Assembly (NCBI RefSeq): GCF_001455205.1
Contig: NZ_CP013341.1
Location: forward strand, 310,001 to 374,000
From: Nitrosomonas ureae
GTDB taxonomy: Bacteria; Pseudomonadota; Gammaproteobacteria; Burkholderiales; Nitrosomonadaceae
Direction of reading: 5' to 3'
Length of the DNA stretch: 64,000 nucleotides
The position numbers and the translations under genes are program-made. The notes below the pieces were generated by a model. That model was given only the letters and a program-made list of their open reading frames with translations. It did not search any database and was not told the DNA's origin. Shown piece by piece: positions 44,708 through 55,403 of the stretch (position 1 is its first letter; every line of letters starts with the position of its first letter).

Positions 44708-45937
44708 TTAAAGACTCAAGGCCGGGAATTTGGCGATAATCAGCATTTCTATATCATCTCGTTTTATTTTAATCGGCAACCAGGTTCCGGGCGCTTGCCG
44801 TTTCACGACATTGATCACATCTTCGGTAATTTTGATCGGCACACCAGCCATTTCCAGAATCACATCCGAAACCATGAGTTCTGCGACTTCGGCAATGCTG
44901 TTTTTTTCCACTTGCAGTACCACGGCCCCGCCCCGCCCCATTTCGTAGCGGATCCCCAGACGCTGGAATTGTGGCCTGAAAGATTCAGAAACATGCGGCA
45001 TTACGCCAAAAACGGCATCGGCCACCCCTTTAACTAAATGCTGGCAAGATTTACTGCTATCCCACGGCAGCAATGCCACAACGTTTTGAATACCTAAGTC
45101 ATGTAATTGATGCGCTACCCCAAAACCATGCAATACATGACCCGAACCCATGACACCCACGACCAGCGGCTGCTCCGAATTGGTAGATTTTGTTACGGCT
45201 TGCTGCAGTATCTGTGCCATGGCTCGATCCCACAATTGCTGTCCACCGATAAAACGCCGGAAATCCGAATCATCTTGCGTAATTTCTCCTGCTTTCTTGT
45301 CCTTACGATCATGTTGCTTATAAATCGGCAATAAATAATCAATATATGCTTGACTGGGCTCCGCCGGGCGCGTCAATCCTTCCCGCTCCTCCATGGGTAC
45401 GCCATAAAAGCCTTTTTCAGCCACCTGGTGACGCAGTTTTGTTTCAATATTCAAGGCGACCATTGGGATACGATTCATACGCGCAAAATGAAACAACGGT
45501 AAATAAAGATTGGCATCGGTATTCCACACCCGATCCCATTCAGCTGCACGAAGAAATTCCTTTTCACTTAATTTACCTGCAATCCATTTATCCAATGCTG
45601 CTTGCACGCGACGCGGAAACATTTCGAATCCGATCACCATATTGGGATGCACACCGTGCAAAGCCACCAGTGTTTGCAACTGCCAGCGGTGATGATCCGC
45701 ATTGACATGTGTTTCGCCCAACAGCACCACCGATGCCTTCGCCGCGCGCGCGATGATTTCCTGCTGTGAAGCTTTACCCAAACCCGGAACAACCCAATCC
45801 CCCAAGGGGACGCAGTCTTTAGATGCCGGTTTTTTTGCCGGAATGATGGTTGCCGTTGCATTATTTACGCACAACCCCAGCAGCATAAGAATGACGCTAA
45901 TAACTCTGCTACAGCGGCTTACATTAAAATTTGTCAT
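44708..45937 (-). CDS. ChaN-like (Tiki superfamily) periplasmic protein with PDZ-like tail
   Basis: 409 aa from ATG 45937 (AGGA upstream); the open frame begins earlier inside purL. Signal peptide ends near LCVNNATA. The ChaN/haem-uptake fold is seen as KASVVLLGETHVNADHHRWQLQTL, IGFEMFPRRVQAALDKW, and LVVGVMGSGHVLHGFGVAHQL. The last ~90 residues (YEMGRGGAVVLQVEKNSIAEVAELMVSDVILEMAG) form a PDZ-like domain, an uncommon but known addition. ChaN of Campylobacter binds haem; that role is inferred. It sits between purL and the M1 peptidase on the same strand, possibly one transcript. Confidence 0.82.
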   Translation of the reverse strand: MTNFNVSRCSRVISVILMLLGLCVNNATATIIPAKKPASKDCVPLGDWVVPGLGKASQQEIIARAAKASVVLLGETHVNADHHRWQLQTLVALHGVHPNMVIGFEMFPRRVQAALDKWIAGKLSEKEFLRAAEWDRVWNTDANLYLPLFHFARMNRIPMVALNIETKLRHQVAEKGFYGVPMEEREGLTRPAEPSQAYIDYLLPIYKQHDRKDKKAGEITQDDSDFRRFIGGQQLWDRAMAQILQQAVTKSTNSEQPLVVGVMGSGHVLHGFGVAHQLHDLGIQNVVALLPWDSSKSCQHLVKGVADAVFGVMPHVSESFRPQFQRLGIRYEMGRGGAVVLQVEKNSIAEVAELMVSDVILEMAGVPIKITEDVINVVKRQAPGTWLPIKIKRDDIEMLIIAKFPALSL

Positions 45938-45977
45938 TTTTTTGATTATCCTGTTAACAGATCCATAAAATAGTGAG

Positions 45978-48900
45978 TTATCCAATCCATTTGCGTGCAT
46001 TCCGGAATAAACGCATCCAAGGCCCATCTTCTCCCCAATCAGAACGAATACCGGGATACCAGGAATGCTGCGTCACTCGAAATACCCGTTCCGGGTGCGG
46101 CATCAACACATTAAATCGCCCATCCGGTGTAGTCAATCCGGTGATCCCTTGAAGCGATCCGTTCGGATTATAAGGATACTGCTCGGTTATTTGTCCGTGA
46201 TTATCCACAAATCGCATGGTTACCAGTGACGCAATTTTGTCGGATTGACCGGAGCATAGCTCAATCTTGCCCTCGCCATGTGCCACCGTGATCGGCATTC
46301 GGCTCCCGGCCATGCCATCAAAAAATAACGATGGGCCGTGTTGTATTTCCACCATGACAAAACGTGCCTCAAATTGCTCCGACAGATTGCGTTTAAAACG
46401 GGGCCAAGCTTCGGCACCGGGAATAATCTCATGTAAATTACTCATCATTTGACAACCGTTGCATACACCCAGTGCAAATGTGTCGCTACGGTGAAAGAAT
46501 GCTTCGAATTCTTCGCGTGCGCGTGAGTTAAATAAAATCGATTTGGCCCAGCCTTCGCCCGCACCCAGCACATCACCATAAGAAAAGCCGCCACAGGCAG
46601 CCAATCCCACAAAATCTTTTAGAGACAATTGACCTGACAGGATATCGCTCATATGCACATCGATTGCGCTAAAGCCAGCACGGTCGAAAGCCGCCGCCAT
46701 TTCCACATGCCCATTCACGCCTTGCTCGCGCAATATGGCCATACGCGGACGCACCCCGGTTTGAATATAGGGCACGGCAATATCATCACTGGCATCAAAG
46801 CACAGCTCGACCTGGAGTCCTGGATCGGCAGTATGAAGGATCCGATCGTATTCCTGTCGTGCGCAATCCGGATTATCACGCAATTTTTGCATTTGGTACG
46901 TAGTCTCCGACCAAGCGCGCTGTAAATCTACCCGTTTCTCTGCCAGCACTGGTTTATTATTACGCATCAGGCGAACTTCATCGGTTTTATTTAACTGGCC
47001 GATGATAAAACTGACATCACGCAATCCGGCTTCTGCTAGCACCTGCAATACTTCCTGGCGCCGCCTGGTTTCGATTTGAATCACAGCGCCCAACTCTTCA
47101 TTGAAAAGCACCGTTAAAAGACGTTCCAGAAAACGTCCACGCAATTGCTCAGGCTGTAATTCCGATCCATCGATATCACAGCTATGCGAATCAAAACACA
47201 ACTGATCCAGATTCACGGTCAGACCGGTATGCCCGGCAAATGCCATTTCACATAATGTCACGAATAAACCGCCATCGGAACGATCGTGATATGCAAGCAG
47301 TTGGCCCATTTCATTAAGCTGTTGAATCGCACTAAAGAACTTCTTCAAGTGCTGCGCACCCATTGCACCATCAATATTTGGCACAACATTGCCAATCTGC
47401 TTATACACCTGAGCCAATGCTGAACCGCCCAATCGATTTTGCCCTTGTCCCAAATCAATCAGAATGAGTTCGGTGTCACCATAATCAGTACGCAATTGAG
47501 GTGTCAGGGTTTTGCGCACATCCATCACTGTTGCAAAAGCGGTGATAATCAGCGATAGTGGCGCCGTAACATCCTTGCGCACTTCCGATTCTTCCCAAGT
47601 GGTTTTCATCGACATCGAATCTTTTCCAACCGGTATGCTGATACCCAGTTGCGGACACAATTCCATGCCGATGGTATGCACTGCGTCGTACAATCCGGCG
47701 TCTTCACCTGCGTGCCCGGCTGCAGCCATCCAATTCGCCGATAATTTAATCTTTTCGAGATTGCCGATTGATGCTGCGGCAATATTGGTAATCGCTTCGC
47801 CTACCGCCATGCGTGCGGCTGCCTTGAAATCTATCAAAGCTAAAGGCGTGCGTTCGCCAATGGCAAATGCCTCACCTAAATAGGTTTGATATCCCATGCT
47901 GGTTACCGCAACATCAGCAACCGGAATCTGCCACGGACCAACCATCTGATCACGCATCGATAAACCACCGACACTGCGATCACCGATAGTAATTAAAAAA
48001 GTTTTATCGGCCACCGCAGGTAAATGCAATACCCGATAGACAGCTTCGGTCAAACTTACGTCCCGCCAATCAAGTACCGGAAGTACCCGGTTACTGTGAG
48101 TAACGTCCCGCATCATTTTCGGCGGCTTGCCAAGCAGCACCTGCAGCGGCATATCGACTGGCGCAGTGGAAGACTGCGCATCGGTTACCACCAACTGCCC
48201 GTCACTCGTGGCTTCACCCACTACCGCAAATGGACAACGTTCACGCGCACAAATACTTTGGAACAACGCTAAAGACTCCGGTTTTATTGCCAAAACATAA
48301 CGTTCCTGGGCTTCGTTACTCCAAATCTGCATCGGTGACAAACTGGTTTCTTCGCAAGGCACATCGCGCAAATTGAAACGTCCACCGCAGCCGGAGTCGT
48401 GCACCAATTCCGGAAACGCATTGGATAAACCTCCTGCACCCACATCATGGATGAATAAAATTGGATTCTCGACACCGCTTCGTTGTAGTTGCCAGCATCG
48501 GTCTATCACTTCCTGCGCGCGTCGTTGCATTTCCGGATTACCACGCTGCACCGAATCAAAATCCAATGCTTCGGCATTGCTGCCGGTATCCATGCTGGAA
48601 GCCGCGCCACCGCCCAGACCGATCAACATACCCGGCCCGCCCAGTTGAATCAGCAAAGTACCTGCAGGGAATTTCTCCTTACGCACGTGTACACCTGAAA
48701 TCTGTCCGATACCGCCCGCCAGCATGATTGGCTTGTGATAACCACGCATTTCTCCGCCCAGGCGCTCTTCAAAAGTACGAAAATAACCTGCTAAATTGGG
48801 GCGACCGAATTCATTGTTGAATGCTGCTCCGCCAATCGGACCTTCCAGCATAATCTGGAGCGCCGATGCAATGCGCCCGGGCTTGCCGTAGGTTGTTTGA

Positions 48901-49964
48901 TTATCACTTCCATCGTACTCCCACGGCTGTACAAACCCATTAATATTCAGATTGGATACCGAGAAACCGCATAACCCCGCCTTTGGCTTAGCACCTCGGC
49001 CCGTAGCGCCTTCATCGCGAATTTCACCACCGACTCCGGTTGCAGCTCCTGGGAACGGTGAAATCGCGGTCGGATGGTTGTGCGTTTCCACCTTCATCAA
49101 TACATGTGTTTCTTCTTCGGCGTAACCATAGGTTTGCTGATTGCCGGGATAAAAACGGTTTATTTTCGCCCCTTCTATCACGCTGGCATTGTCGGCATAG
49201 GCCACCAGAGTGCCCTGCGGATGCATTTGATGCGTGTTACGTATCATAGCAAATAGCGATTTATCCTGCGGCTTGCCATCTACAATCCAGTCTGCGTTAA
49301 ATATTTTGTGGCGGCAATGTTCGGAATTGGCTTGGGCGAACATCATCAATTCGACATCAGTCGGATTACGCTGCACGCTCCTAAAATGATGTAACAAATA
49401 ATCAACTTCATCAGGTGATAAAGCCAGCCCCATATTTCGATTCGCTTGTAACAAAGCCTCAATGCCACCGTGTATCACATCAATCGTGTTGAGCGGTTTT
49501 GGGGGGAAATGCTGGAATAGTTTGACAACCTCATCAAACGAAGCAAAAACGGCTTCTGTCATGCGGTCATGCAACATGCGTGCGAGACGCTTCTCGTCAT
49601 CAATCGCAAGGTGTGCATCACATTGAATATAATACGCAACCCCCCGCTCAATACGCTCGACAGCAGTTAAGCCGCAATGATGAGCAATATCCGTAGCTTT
49701 TGTTGACCACGGGGAAATTGTGCCCGGGCGTGGCAAGACTAAAAAAAACTTCCCTGAATGACATTTACTTTCCTGTGTCTGATCATGGTTAAGTATTTTT
49801 CTCAGTCCTTCCAGATCACTATCTCCCATAGTGCGCGTCACTGAACAAAAATGCCAATATTCCGCATGGATAGCTGTTACTGGCAGACTAAAGGCTCTAA
49901 TTTCTTTGAATAACTTTTCCAGACGGAATGGAGAAAGCGCACGACCACCACAAAATTGAAGCAT
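45978..49964 (-). CDS. purL: phosphoribosylformylglycinamidine synthase
   Basis: Converts FGAR, glutamine and ATP to FGAM in purine synthesis. 1328 aa, the long single-chain form of proteobacteria. The synthase half has the QANSEHCRHKIFNADW and ETHNHPTAISPFPGAATGVGGEIRDEG blocks, and a second AIRS-like repeat follows (SIPVGKDSMSMKT). The C-terminal glutaminase has the nucleophile Cys in LGVCNGCQMM and the His/Glu pair in MPHPERVFR. No truncation. ATG at 49964 is divergent from nnr, with the two starts about 70 bases apart. Confidence 0.97.
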   Translation of the reverse strand: MLQFCGGRALSPFRLEKLFKEIRAFSLPVTAIHAEYWHFCSVTRTMGDSDLEGLRKILNHDQTQESKCHSGKFFLVLPRPGTISPWSTKATDIAHHCGLTAVERIERGVAYYIQCDAHLAIDDEKRLARMLHDRMTEAVFASFDEVVKLFQHFPPKPLNTIDVIHGGIEALLQANRNMGLALSPDEVDYLLHHFRSVQRNPTDVELMMFAQANSEHCRHKIFNADWIVDGKPQDKSLFAMIRNTHQMHPQGTLVAYADNASVIEGAKINRFYPGNQQTYGYAEEETHVLMKVETHNHPTAISPFPGAATGVGGEIRDEGATGRGAKPKAGLCGFSVSNLNINGFVQPWEYDGSDNQTTYGKPGRIASALQIMLEGPIGGAAFNNEFGRPNLAGYFRTFEERLGGEMRGYHKPIMLAGGIGQISGVHVRKEKFPAGTLLIQLGGPGMLIGLGGGAASSMDTGSNAEALDFDSVQRGNPEMQRRAQEVIDRCWQLQRSGVENPILFIHDVGAGGLSNAFPELVHDSGCGGRFNLRDVPCEETSLSPMQIWSNEAQERYVLAIKPESLALFQSICARERCPFAVVGEATSDGQLVVTDAQSSTAPVDMPLQVLLGKPPKMMRDVTHSNRVLPVLDWRDVSLTEAVYRVLHLPAVADKTFLITIGDRSVGGLSMRDQMVGPWQIPVADVAVTSMGYQTYLGEAFAIGERTPLALIDFKAAARMAVGEAITNIAAASIGNLEKIKLSANWMAAAGHAGEDAGLYDAVHTIGMELCPQLGISIPVGKDSMSMKTTWEESEVRKDVTAPLSLIITAFATVMDVRKTLTPQLRTDYGDTELILIDLGQGQNRLGGSALAQVYKQIGNVVPNIDGAMGAQHLKKFFSAIQQLNEMGQLLAYHDRSDGGLFVTLCEMAFAGHTGLTVNLDQLCFDSHSCDIDGSELQPEQLRGRFLERLLTVLFNEELGAVIQIETRRRQEVLQVLAEAGLRDVSFIIGQLNKTDEVRLMRNNKPVLAEKRVDLQRAWSETTYQMQKLRDNPDCARQEYDRILHTADPGLQVELCFDASDDIAVPYIQTGVRPRMAILREQGVNGHVEMAAAFDRAGFSAIDVHMSDILSGQLSLKDFVGLAACGGFSYGDVLGAGEGWAKSILFNSRAREEFEAFFHRSDTFALGVCNGCQMMSNLHEIIPGAEAWPRFKRNLSEQFEARFVMVEIQHGPSLFFDGMAGSRMPITVAHGEGKIELCSGQSDKIASLVTMRFVDNHGQITEQYPYNPNGSLQGITGLTTPDGRFNVLMPHPERVFRVTQHSWYPGIRSDWGEDGPWMRLFRNARKWIG

Positions 49965-50035
49965 CAGAAGAAATAAAACTATTATTTAAAGATTGCAATT
50001 TTACACGAGAAGATGTACTTATCGCTGATCATCCC

Positions 50036-51598
50036 ATGAGTGTGAAAAATATGATGACTGCTGATCCGGTTTTGCTTACTGCAGAAATTCGCGCAATAGA
50101 GCATTTAACCACCCAGCTGCCTGAACCTCCCCGGTTAATGGAAAAAGCGGGATTAGCCGCAGCCCAAATCATCCGTGATCAATTGCACAAGAAAGCCAAC
50201 CCTCACATATTGGTACTCGCCGGTCCGGGCAATAACGGCGGCGATGCCTTCGTTGTGGCACGTTATTTGAAAGAATGGGAAAATACCGTTACCGTGGTTT
50301 TCCACGGCGATCACAATCGCGTTCCACCGGATGCCAAGCAAGCAATGCAAGCCTGGCTCGAAATCGACGGTGAAATACTTACTGACATACCCGACGGCAA
50401 GCAAGACTGGGATGCAGTAATTGACGGCATATTCGGCATTGGTCTGAATCTGTCTCAAAGCCGACCCATCGATGGTAAATATCGAGAATGGGTGGATACC
50501 GTCAACCAAATGAATATTCTTATTGTAGCGTTGGATATTCCTTCCGGGCTCGGCAGCGATGATGGCTGCATTTACGGTGCGGCAATCCGCGCCACCCTCA
50601 CCGTAACCTTTATTGGATTCAAACCGGGCCTGTTCACGAACTTCGGACCGGAATGCTGCGGCATGATCGTTTTATGCGACCTGAATATCCTGTTATCCTC
50701 ACCCCCAAAACCACATATCTGGCTGTTGAATCAGAAGCTTGCAAATTCCCTTCTGCCACCGCCTCGCCCTATTAACAGTCATAAAGGTTCATTCGGCAAC
50801 GTGGCGATTCTCGGCGGCTCCAGCGGTATGATAGGCGCTGCTCTGATGGCAGGCCGGTCTGCCTTGCATCTGGGCGCGGGGCGCGTGTATCTCGGATTAC
50901 TCGCAGAGAACGCACCGCCGGTCGATTTCTCACAACCGGAATTGATGCTACGCACTCCATCTGAGTTGTTCTCATTGAGTTCATTAAGTTGTCTGGTGGT
51001 TGGCCCCGGTCTGGGACAATCCGCGCAGGCATTGTTGTTGCTGGAGACTGCCTTACATAGTGAATTCACGCTGGTGCTGGACGCCGATGCACTCAATCTG
51101 ATTGCTTCACATCCTGATCTAGCCAGAAACCTCAGCCAGCGTAATGTACCGGCTATTTTGACCCCACACCCTGCCGAAGCTGCACGCCTTCTGCATATCG
51201 ACACCGCCACCGTGCAAAACGATCGAATGCATACCGTGCATCAAATCTCGCACAGTTTTAATTGTTATGTCGTATTGAAAGGCGCTGGCAGTATTTGTTG
51301 TTTCCCGGATGGAAAACGTTATCTGAACACCAGCGGTAATCCTGGACTGAGTACTGCTGGCACCGGCGATGTATTAGCCGGAATTATTGGAGCATTGATC
51401 GCTCAAGGTTTGAAACCCGGGCAGGCCCTATTGCTTGCTGTTTACTTGCATGGCGCTGCAGCAGACCACCTGCTGCAGAAAAATCATGGATCGCTGGGAA
51501 TGGTTGCATCGGAGGTTATCGGTGTCGCTCGGCTGTTGCTCAATCAGTGGATCTGCCAAAACGAGGATTCTTCAAACTCTTTGCATGACACCGTATGA
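50036..51598 (+). CDS. nnr: bifunctional NAD(P)H-hydrate epimerase/dehydratase
   Basis: Repairs hydrated NADH/NADPH. The N-terminal YjeF_N epimerase domain runs about 1-215 (ILVLAGPGNNGGDAFVVARYL; DIPSGLGSDDG), and the C-terminal ADP/ATP-dependent dehydratase (YjeF_C) domain follows (GNVAILGGSSGMIGAALMAG; LTPHPAEAARLL; NPGLSTAGTGDVLAGIIGAL). Three starts are possible: ATG 50036, 50051 or 50054. The frame stays open back to 49928, where it overlaps the purL start, but there the translation is not protein-like. No clear ribosome-binding site. 520 aa from 50036, normal length. Confidence 0.94.
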   Translation: MSVKNMMTADPVLLTAEIRAIEHLTTQLPEPPRLMEKAGLAAAQIIRDQLHKKANPHILVLAGPGNNGGDAFVVARYLKEWENTVTVVFHGDHNRVPPDAKQAMQAWLEIDGEILTDIPDGKQDWDAVIDGIFGIGLNLSQSRPIDGKYREWVDTVNQMNILIVALDIPSGLGSDDGCIYGAAIRATLTVTFIGFKPGLFTNFGPECCGMIVLCDLNILLSSPPKPHIWLLNQKLANSLLPPPRPINSHKGSFGNVAILGGSSGMIGAALMAGRSALHLGAGRVYLGLLAENAPPVDFSQPELMLRTPSELFSLSSLSCLVVGPGLGQSAQALLLLETALHSEFTLVLDADALNLIASHPDLARNLSQRNVPAILTPHPAEAARLLHIDTATVQNDRMHTVHQISHSFNCYVVLKGAGSICCFPDGKRYLNTSGNPGLSTAGTGDVLAGIIGALIAQGLKPGQALLLAVYLHGAAADHLLQKNHGSLGMVASEVIGVARLLLNQWICQNEDSSNSLHDTV

Positions 51599-51771
51599 AA
51601 CATTAATAAACTTCGTCTTTCATTGGCAAATAACCCGGGTAATCTTCTCAGTTGAGGCAATCCAGGTACTGGGCAAAAGAACAAAGAAGCAAATAAAATA
51701 ACTTGCTACGCTGGCACAGCATGTAGTATTTGCTGATATTGGGTCTTGGCGATTTGTGTCACTACATTGAA

Positions 51772-53682
51772 TCAAATGGTGTTAACCGGATCTAAATTCT
51801 GACTTTTACAAATTTCATCGGCTGCCACAGCCTCTTCAGCTGCAACAATCTGATTCTTACCATTTCTCTTCGCAAAATATAACGCTTCGTCAGTACGTTT
51901 AAACAAATTTTCCTGAGATTCCCCCGGCTGATATTGTGCTACGCCAGCGCTAAAAGTAATTAACAATCGATTGTTTCCATGCAAAAAGAATTTCTTGGTT
52001 AAATAGCGCCGTATTCTCGCAACTGTTGATATCGCCGCTTTTAACCCGGAATTAGGCAGCAAAATTGCAAATTCCTCTCCACCATAACGTGATATCACGT
52101 CATCCCGACGCACAGTCTCTTTGACCGCTTCAACCAAGTATTTCAATGCATCATCACCCACATGATGTCCATGCGTATCGTTTAACTGCTTAAAATTATC
52201 AATATCCAATAAAGCAAAGCAAAGTGTTCCCTGGCTGCGAGCCAATTGCGTAATCTCGCGTTCAAATGCCTTATCAAATCCTCGTCGATTTAGTGCACCC
52301 GTAAGATGATCTTCTTGTACTTGTTCGCTCATTTCCTGCAATTGCGTTTCAAGCTGATTGATTTGATTTTGTGCTTCATTAATTTCTGCACGCGCAAATA
52401 CCAAGTCATTGCGATATTTCAGGACATTATTCCGCACTTTTTGGGTATCTTGCATTATATCGGCAAGTAACTGATTTATATCATCAATATTATTGATATG
52501 ATTGATTCTTTCAGAGTAGTATTCCAATTTTTCATGATACCCGCCTGTAGCATCTGAAAGTTCCTCAAGATTGGAAATTAGAGAAGTTACCATTTGCCGC
52601 ATGGTTTCCCTGGCTTTGCCCAGGCTTTGTTTTACTTTGATCTGCCTTTGTATTATTTTTCCAAGCGAAAATTCAGCTTGCGCGAGTATCTGCATATCCA
52701 GTGGCCTAGACATGGTTTTCTTTAACTTGGAAACCTGTAACTTAATCCACTGATCTTCAGACAACAATTCACTGGTGCTATCCATCAGCATGCTTAATAA
52801 TTTAAGCAGACCTTGTTGTATATTCGATTTGTCCTCATTACCCAATTCCAACTTGACACAGAATCTCTGAAAGCTAGCCATGAATTGTTCCATTCCCAGC
52901 TTACTTTGAATTTTTTTAACCTGCTTACCCAGAGATCTGGCCTCGCCCGCCAGAATTTTATCTTCAATCTGATTAGCAATAACTTGTTCCAGAGTCTGCG
53001 CCAACAATTCCAGCAATTGATCTGTATAGCCGCTGATTTGATATTCTTGTGCCAGAATATCTTCTTTGGGTTCAGATTGTTGCTTAAAAAAGTTTGCATC
53101 TGATACCGGTATCGATATGTTCTCTATACTCTCTTCAGACTCTTGATAAATAGAATCCGAACCTTTCCATGACTGAACCAATGCTATTAATTTGGTGTAA
53201 GCAAGTTCAGGATCATCAGAAAATTCATCCAATACATATTTTATTTTTTTTCTTTTATTTACATTCTCAGAAAAATTTTCCGAATCAAAGAGGTCATCGA
53301 ATAAGCTGTCAATAATTTTTACCCAGGATGTTCCAGGTATAGATTTTGCAGTTTCAATCGGTGGAACAGTTTTATTAGAAGCCGTTACGGTTGCAACAAA
53401 TTTTACCAATACAGATTTAAAATCAGACCAACTCTTATCTTTCACCGCCAGTTCTAAGTTATTGGCACAGTTGAGTAAAGGCGGTGTATGACGCGGAAAT
53501 TCTTTTGCCAGTTCCATTAGTAATTTTGCCGTAACAGCACAAACCTGACTATCCGGATTACCTGCTATTTGGTTGTACAGCTTAAAGTAGCTTTCAGGCG
53601 TAGGTTGGATTTTGAGTATAGCAAGCTGCTTTAATGTCTCCCGTGCAATCACGGATGGGCTGGCATTAGCAAACTGATTCAT
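51772..53682 (-). CDS. diguanylate cyclase (GGDEF) with long helical N-terminal region
   Basis: 636 aa, no membrane segment. The GGDEF domain at about 465-625 has LTGALNRRGFDKAFEREI, LLDIDNFKQLNDTHGHHVGDDAL and the active site GGEEF near residue 531, so it should make c-di-GMP. RRDD exactly five residues before GGEEF gives an intact RxxD product-inhibition site. The first ~450 residues are helical with coiled coils and no named domain I can recognise; they resemble the N-terminal part of some cytoplasmic DGCs. MNQFANASPSVIARETLKQL start. Upstream is a 600-base gap with its promoter. Confidence 0.88.
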   Translation of the reverse strand: MNQFANASPSVIARETLKQLAILKIQPTPESYFKLYNQIAGNPDSQVCAVTAKLLMELAKEFPRHTPPLLNCANNLELAVKDKSWSDFKSVLVKFVATVTASNKTVPPIETAKSIPGTSWVKIIDSLFDDLFDSENFSENVNKRKKIKYVLDEFSDDPELAYTKLIALVQSWKGSDSIYQESEESIENISIPVSDANFFKQQSEPKEDILAQEYQISGYTDQLLELLAQTLEQVIANQIEDKILAGEARSLGKQVKKIQSKLGMEQFMASFQRFCVKLELGNEDKSNIQQGLLKLLSMLMDSTSELLSEDQWIKLQVSKLKKTMSRPLDMQILAQAEFSLGKIIQRQIKVKQSLGKARETMRQMVTSLISNLEELSDATGGYHEKLEYYSERINHINNIDDINQLLADIMQDTQKVRNNVLKYRNDLVFARAEINEAQNQINQLETQLQEMSEQVQEDHLTGALNRRGFDKAFEREITQLARSQGTLCFALLDIDNFKQLNDTHGHHVGDDALKYLVEAVKETVRRDDVISRYGGEEFAILLPNSGLKAAISTVARIRRYLTKKFFLHGNNRLLITFSAGVAQYQPGESQENLFKRTDEALYFAKRNGKNQIVAAEEAVAADEICKSQNLDPVNTI

Positions 53683-54285
53683 ATAATCGCTCCCTGCGAT
53701 TACCGGACAAAAACTTTAGCGATACAAATATCAGCAATAACATAATCTTAATGATCTCAAATTGATTATCAACAATAAACATCAAGCTTGTCACTTAATT
53801 ACTCACAGCCATTTGATTCTTACGATGCTAGAAACCTATATTAGACTCACCTCGTGAATTTATGATTACGGAATTTTGAGTGCTTCATTGATACTTAATC
53901 TTACAAATCAATTTTATCGCGGATAATTATCCAAAAATTTTTTGCTGAACCGCAGCAATCGAAAAATCATCCAGCTCATTTTAATTTATTTTGTATTATA
54001 AGATGTTCACATGACATCAAGTAGGAAAAATTAACGGCATTTACGACCCCATTTCTTAATAAATAAATATAAATATATATAAGAAATAGATTTTTATTAT
54101 ATCATGTGATTATCACCTCGCATCAAATCAAAATAACTCCTTCAACTCTTCCTACATGCACTTATTTCTTGTGTTTTCCAGCCGAATACTCCCAAATTGC
54201 TTGATCAACCGAATATGATCTTCCTCAAATACCGGAATTAGAATAAAACCTGAAGTGGATAATCTTTGTATTTCCTTGAACGGGA
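53683..54285. other. AT-rich intergenic region
   Basis: 603 bases upstream of the GGDEF gene with no credible gene, tRNA or strong hairpin. Short poly-AT runs around 54055-54100. Presumably holds the promoter of the GGDEF gene. Confidence 0.45.
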
Positions 54286-55302
54286 TTACTGGCCAATACG
54301 ATCTACCCGGAACATTTCTCCGCAATTGGATTTTTCTTGTACTGGCGCATTCATGATCAATTTTTCAAGATCAGCGCCCGCAATTAAATCACCAGACAGA
54401 CTCAACTGAATCTCCACCATCATTCCTTGCTGATTGCAATTCAGTTTAATTCGGTCTCTAGCAGAGGAACCCAGTACTGCTTCCAAGCGATTAAGGAAAT
54501 CTTCCGTGCGTACCTTCTGGTTAATTCTGCGATTCATAAAATAAGCCATACCGGAATCATTAAACTGTCGTACCAAATCAGCAGACAGATCAAAAAATTC
54601 ATTTATCGACCAGTTTTCCTGACAACTGCCATGTTTGTGCCACTCATGCCGCTCAAGGCAAGAGCCAGCTATCACGCTGGGCATTACTTCTGCCAATGAT
54701 GCTTGAGAAGCGGTATCCAATTGAATTGCCGGATAATCACAAAATTCATCTTTCTTCTTTTTTACAGTACCGCAGAATGCATAATTTTTATTGCAATTTT
54801 TTTTGTTCGGCCACAAACCATGCAATGCAAAATGTTTGGCGTGATATGCATCTGGATCAATTATTTCACATTCCGGCTTGTCCGGCTTAGTCTCACAGAA
54901 GGCAGGCTGCCATGTTAGCGCCAGCACATAACTATCCGCTTGACCTGCAGTATTGCAGTTGTTATCACTTTCGCCACTTTCATTATCTCCCGTGTCTTCG
55001 CCTGTTATCTGGGCCTGACCGCAGGTCGCGCTTACCCAACGTGCTTGAGGATTAACCCTTGGAAGAACAATCCGATACCAGGCAGGAGGGTTTGGTTTGG
55101 TGACCTCGATAATATCGTACCGGTTACCCGCCAGAATTTGTGCATTATCCGGATTGATTGATTTATTTTTTGATACAAAGGCTGGACAAGATTGCTGTGC
55201 GGAGAAAATTCCGCGCACTTTATTTGCAAATACGGGCTGAGCAAACCAGATCGCCAGTCCGGTCAGAAAAATTAGAAAAACTCTACCATTACGAAATTCC
55301 AT
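54286..55302 (-). CDS. secreted RNase T2-family ribonuclease
   Basis: 338 aa from ATG 55302 (earlier start at 55356 is possible); signal peptide ends near AQPVFANK. The two catalytic segments of the family are complete: CAS I FALHGLWPN (His about 158) and CAS II ERHEWHKHGSC (two His and Glu, about 216). Several cysteines for disulfides. A ~100-residue N-terminal extension includes an SH3-like SPAFVSKN / YDIIEV stretch before the catalytic domain. Cleaves RNA non-specifically through a 2',3'-cyclic phosphate; periplasmic or secreted. In free-living bacteria it may scavenge nucleotides and phosphate. Confidence 0.9.
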   Translation of the reverse strand: MEFRNGRVFLIFLTGLAIWFAQPVFANKVRGIFSAQQSCPAFVSKNKSINPDNAQILAGNRYDIIEVTKPNPPAWYRIVLPRVNPQARWVSATCGQAQITGEDTGDNESGESDNNCNTAGQADSYVLALTWQPAFCETKPDKPECEIIDPDAYHAKHFALHGLWPNKKNCNKNYAFCGTVKKKKDEFCDYPAIQLDTASQASLAEVMPSVIAGSCLERHEWHKHGSCQENWSINEFFDLSADLVRQFNDSGMAYFMNRRINQKVRTEDFLNRLEAVLGSSARDRIKLNCNQQGMMVEIQLSLSGDLIAGADLEKLIMNAPVQEKSNCGEMFRVDRIGQ

Positions 55303-55403
55303 GCTGATCTTGCCCCATTGCGCTGCCACTATTCCAAATGGCTGCCTATCGATCAAACAATGATATTGTTACCCGTATAAGCCACAAACCGCTGAACTAC
55401 CGT

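Noticed and set aside
51772..53682. Regarding the GGEEF protein as a degenerate receptor
   Set aside because: GGEEF is an active variant and the metal/substrate residues and I-site are intact, so catalysis is expected.
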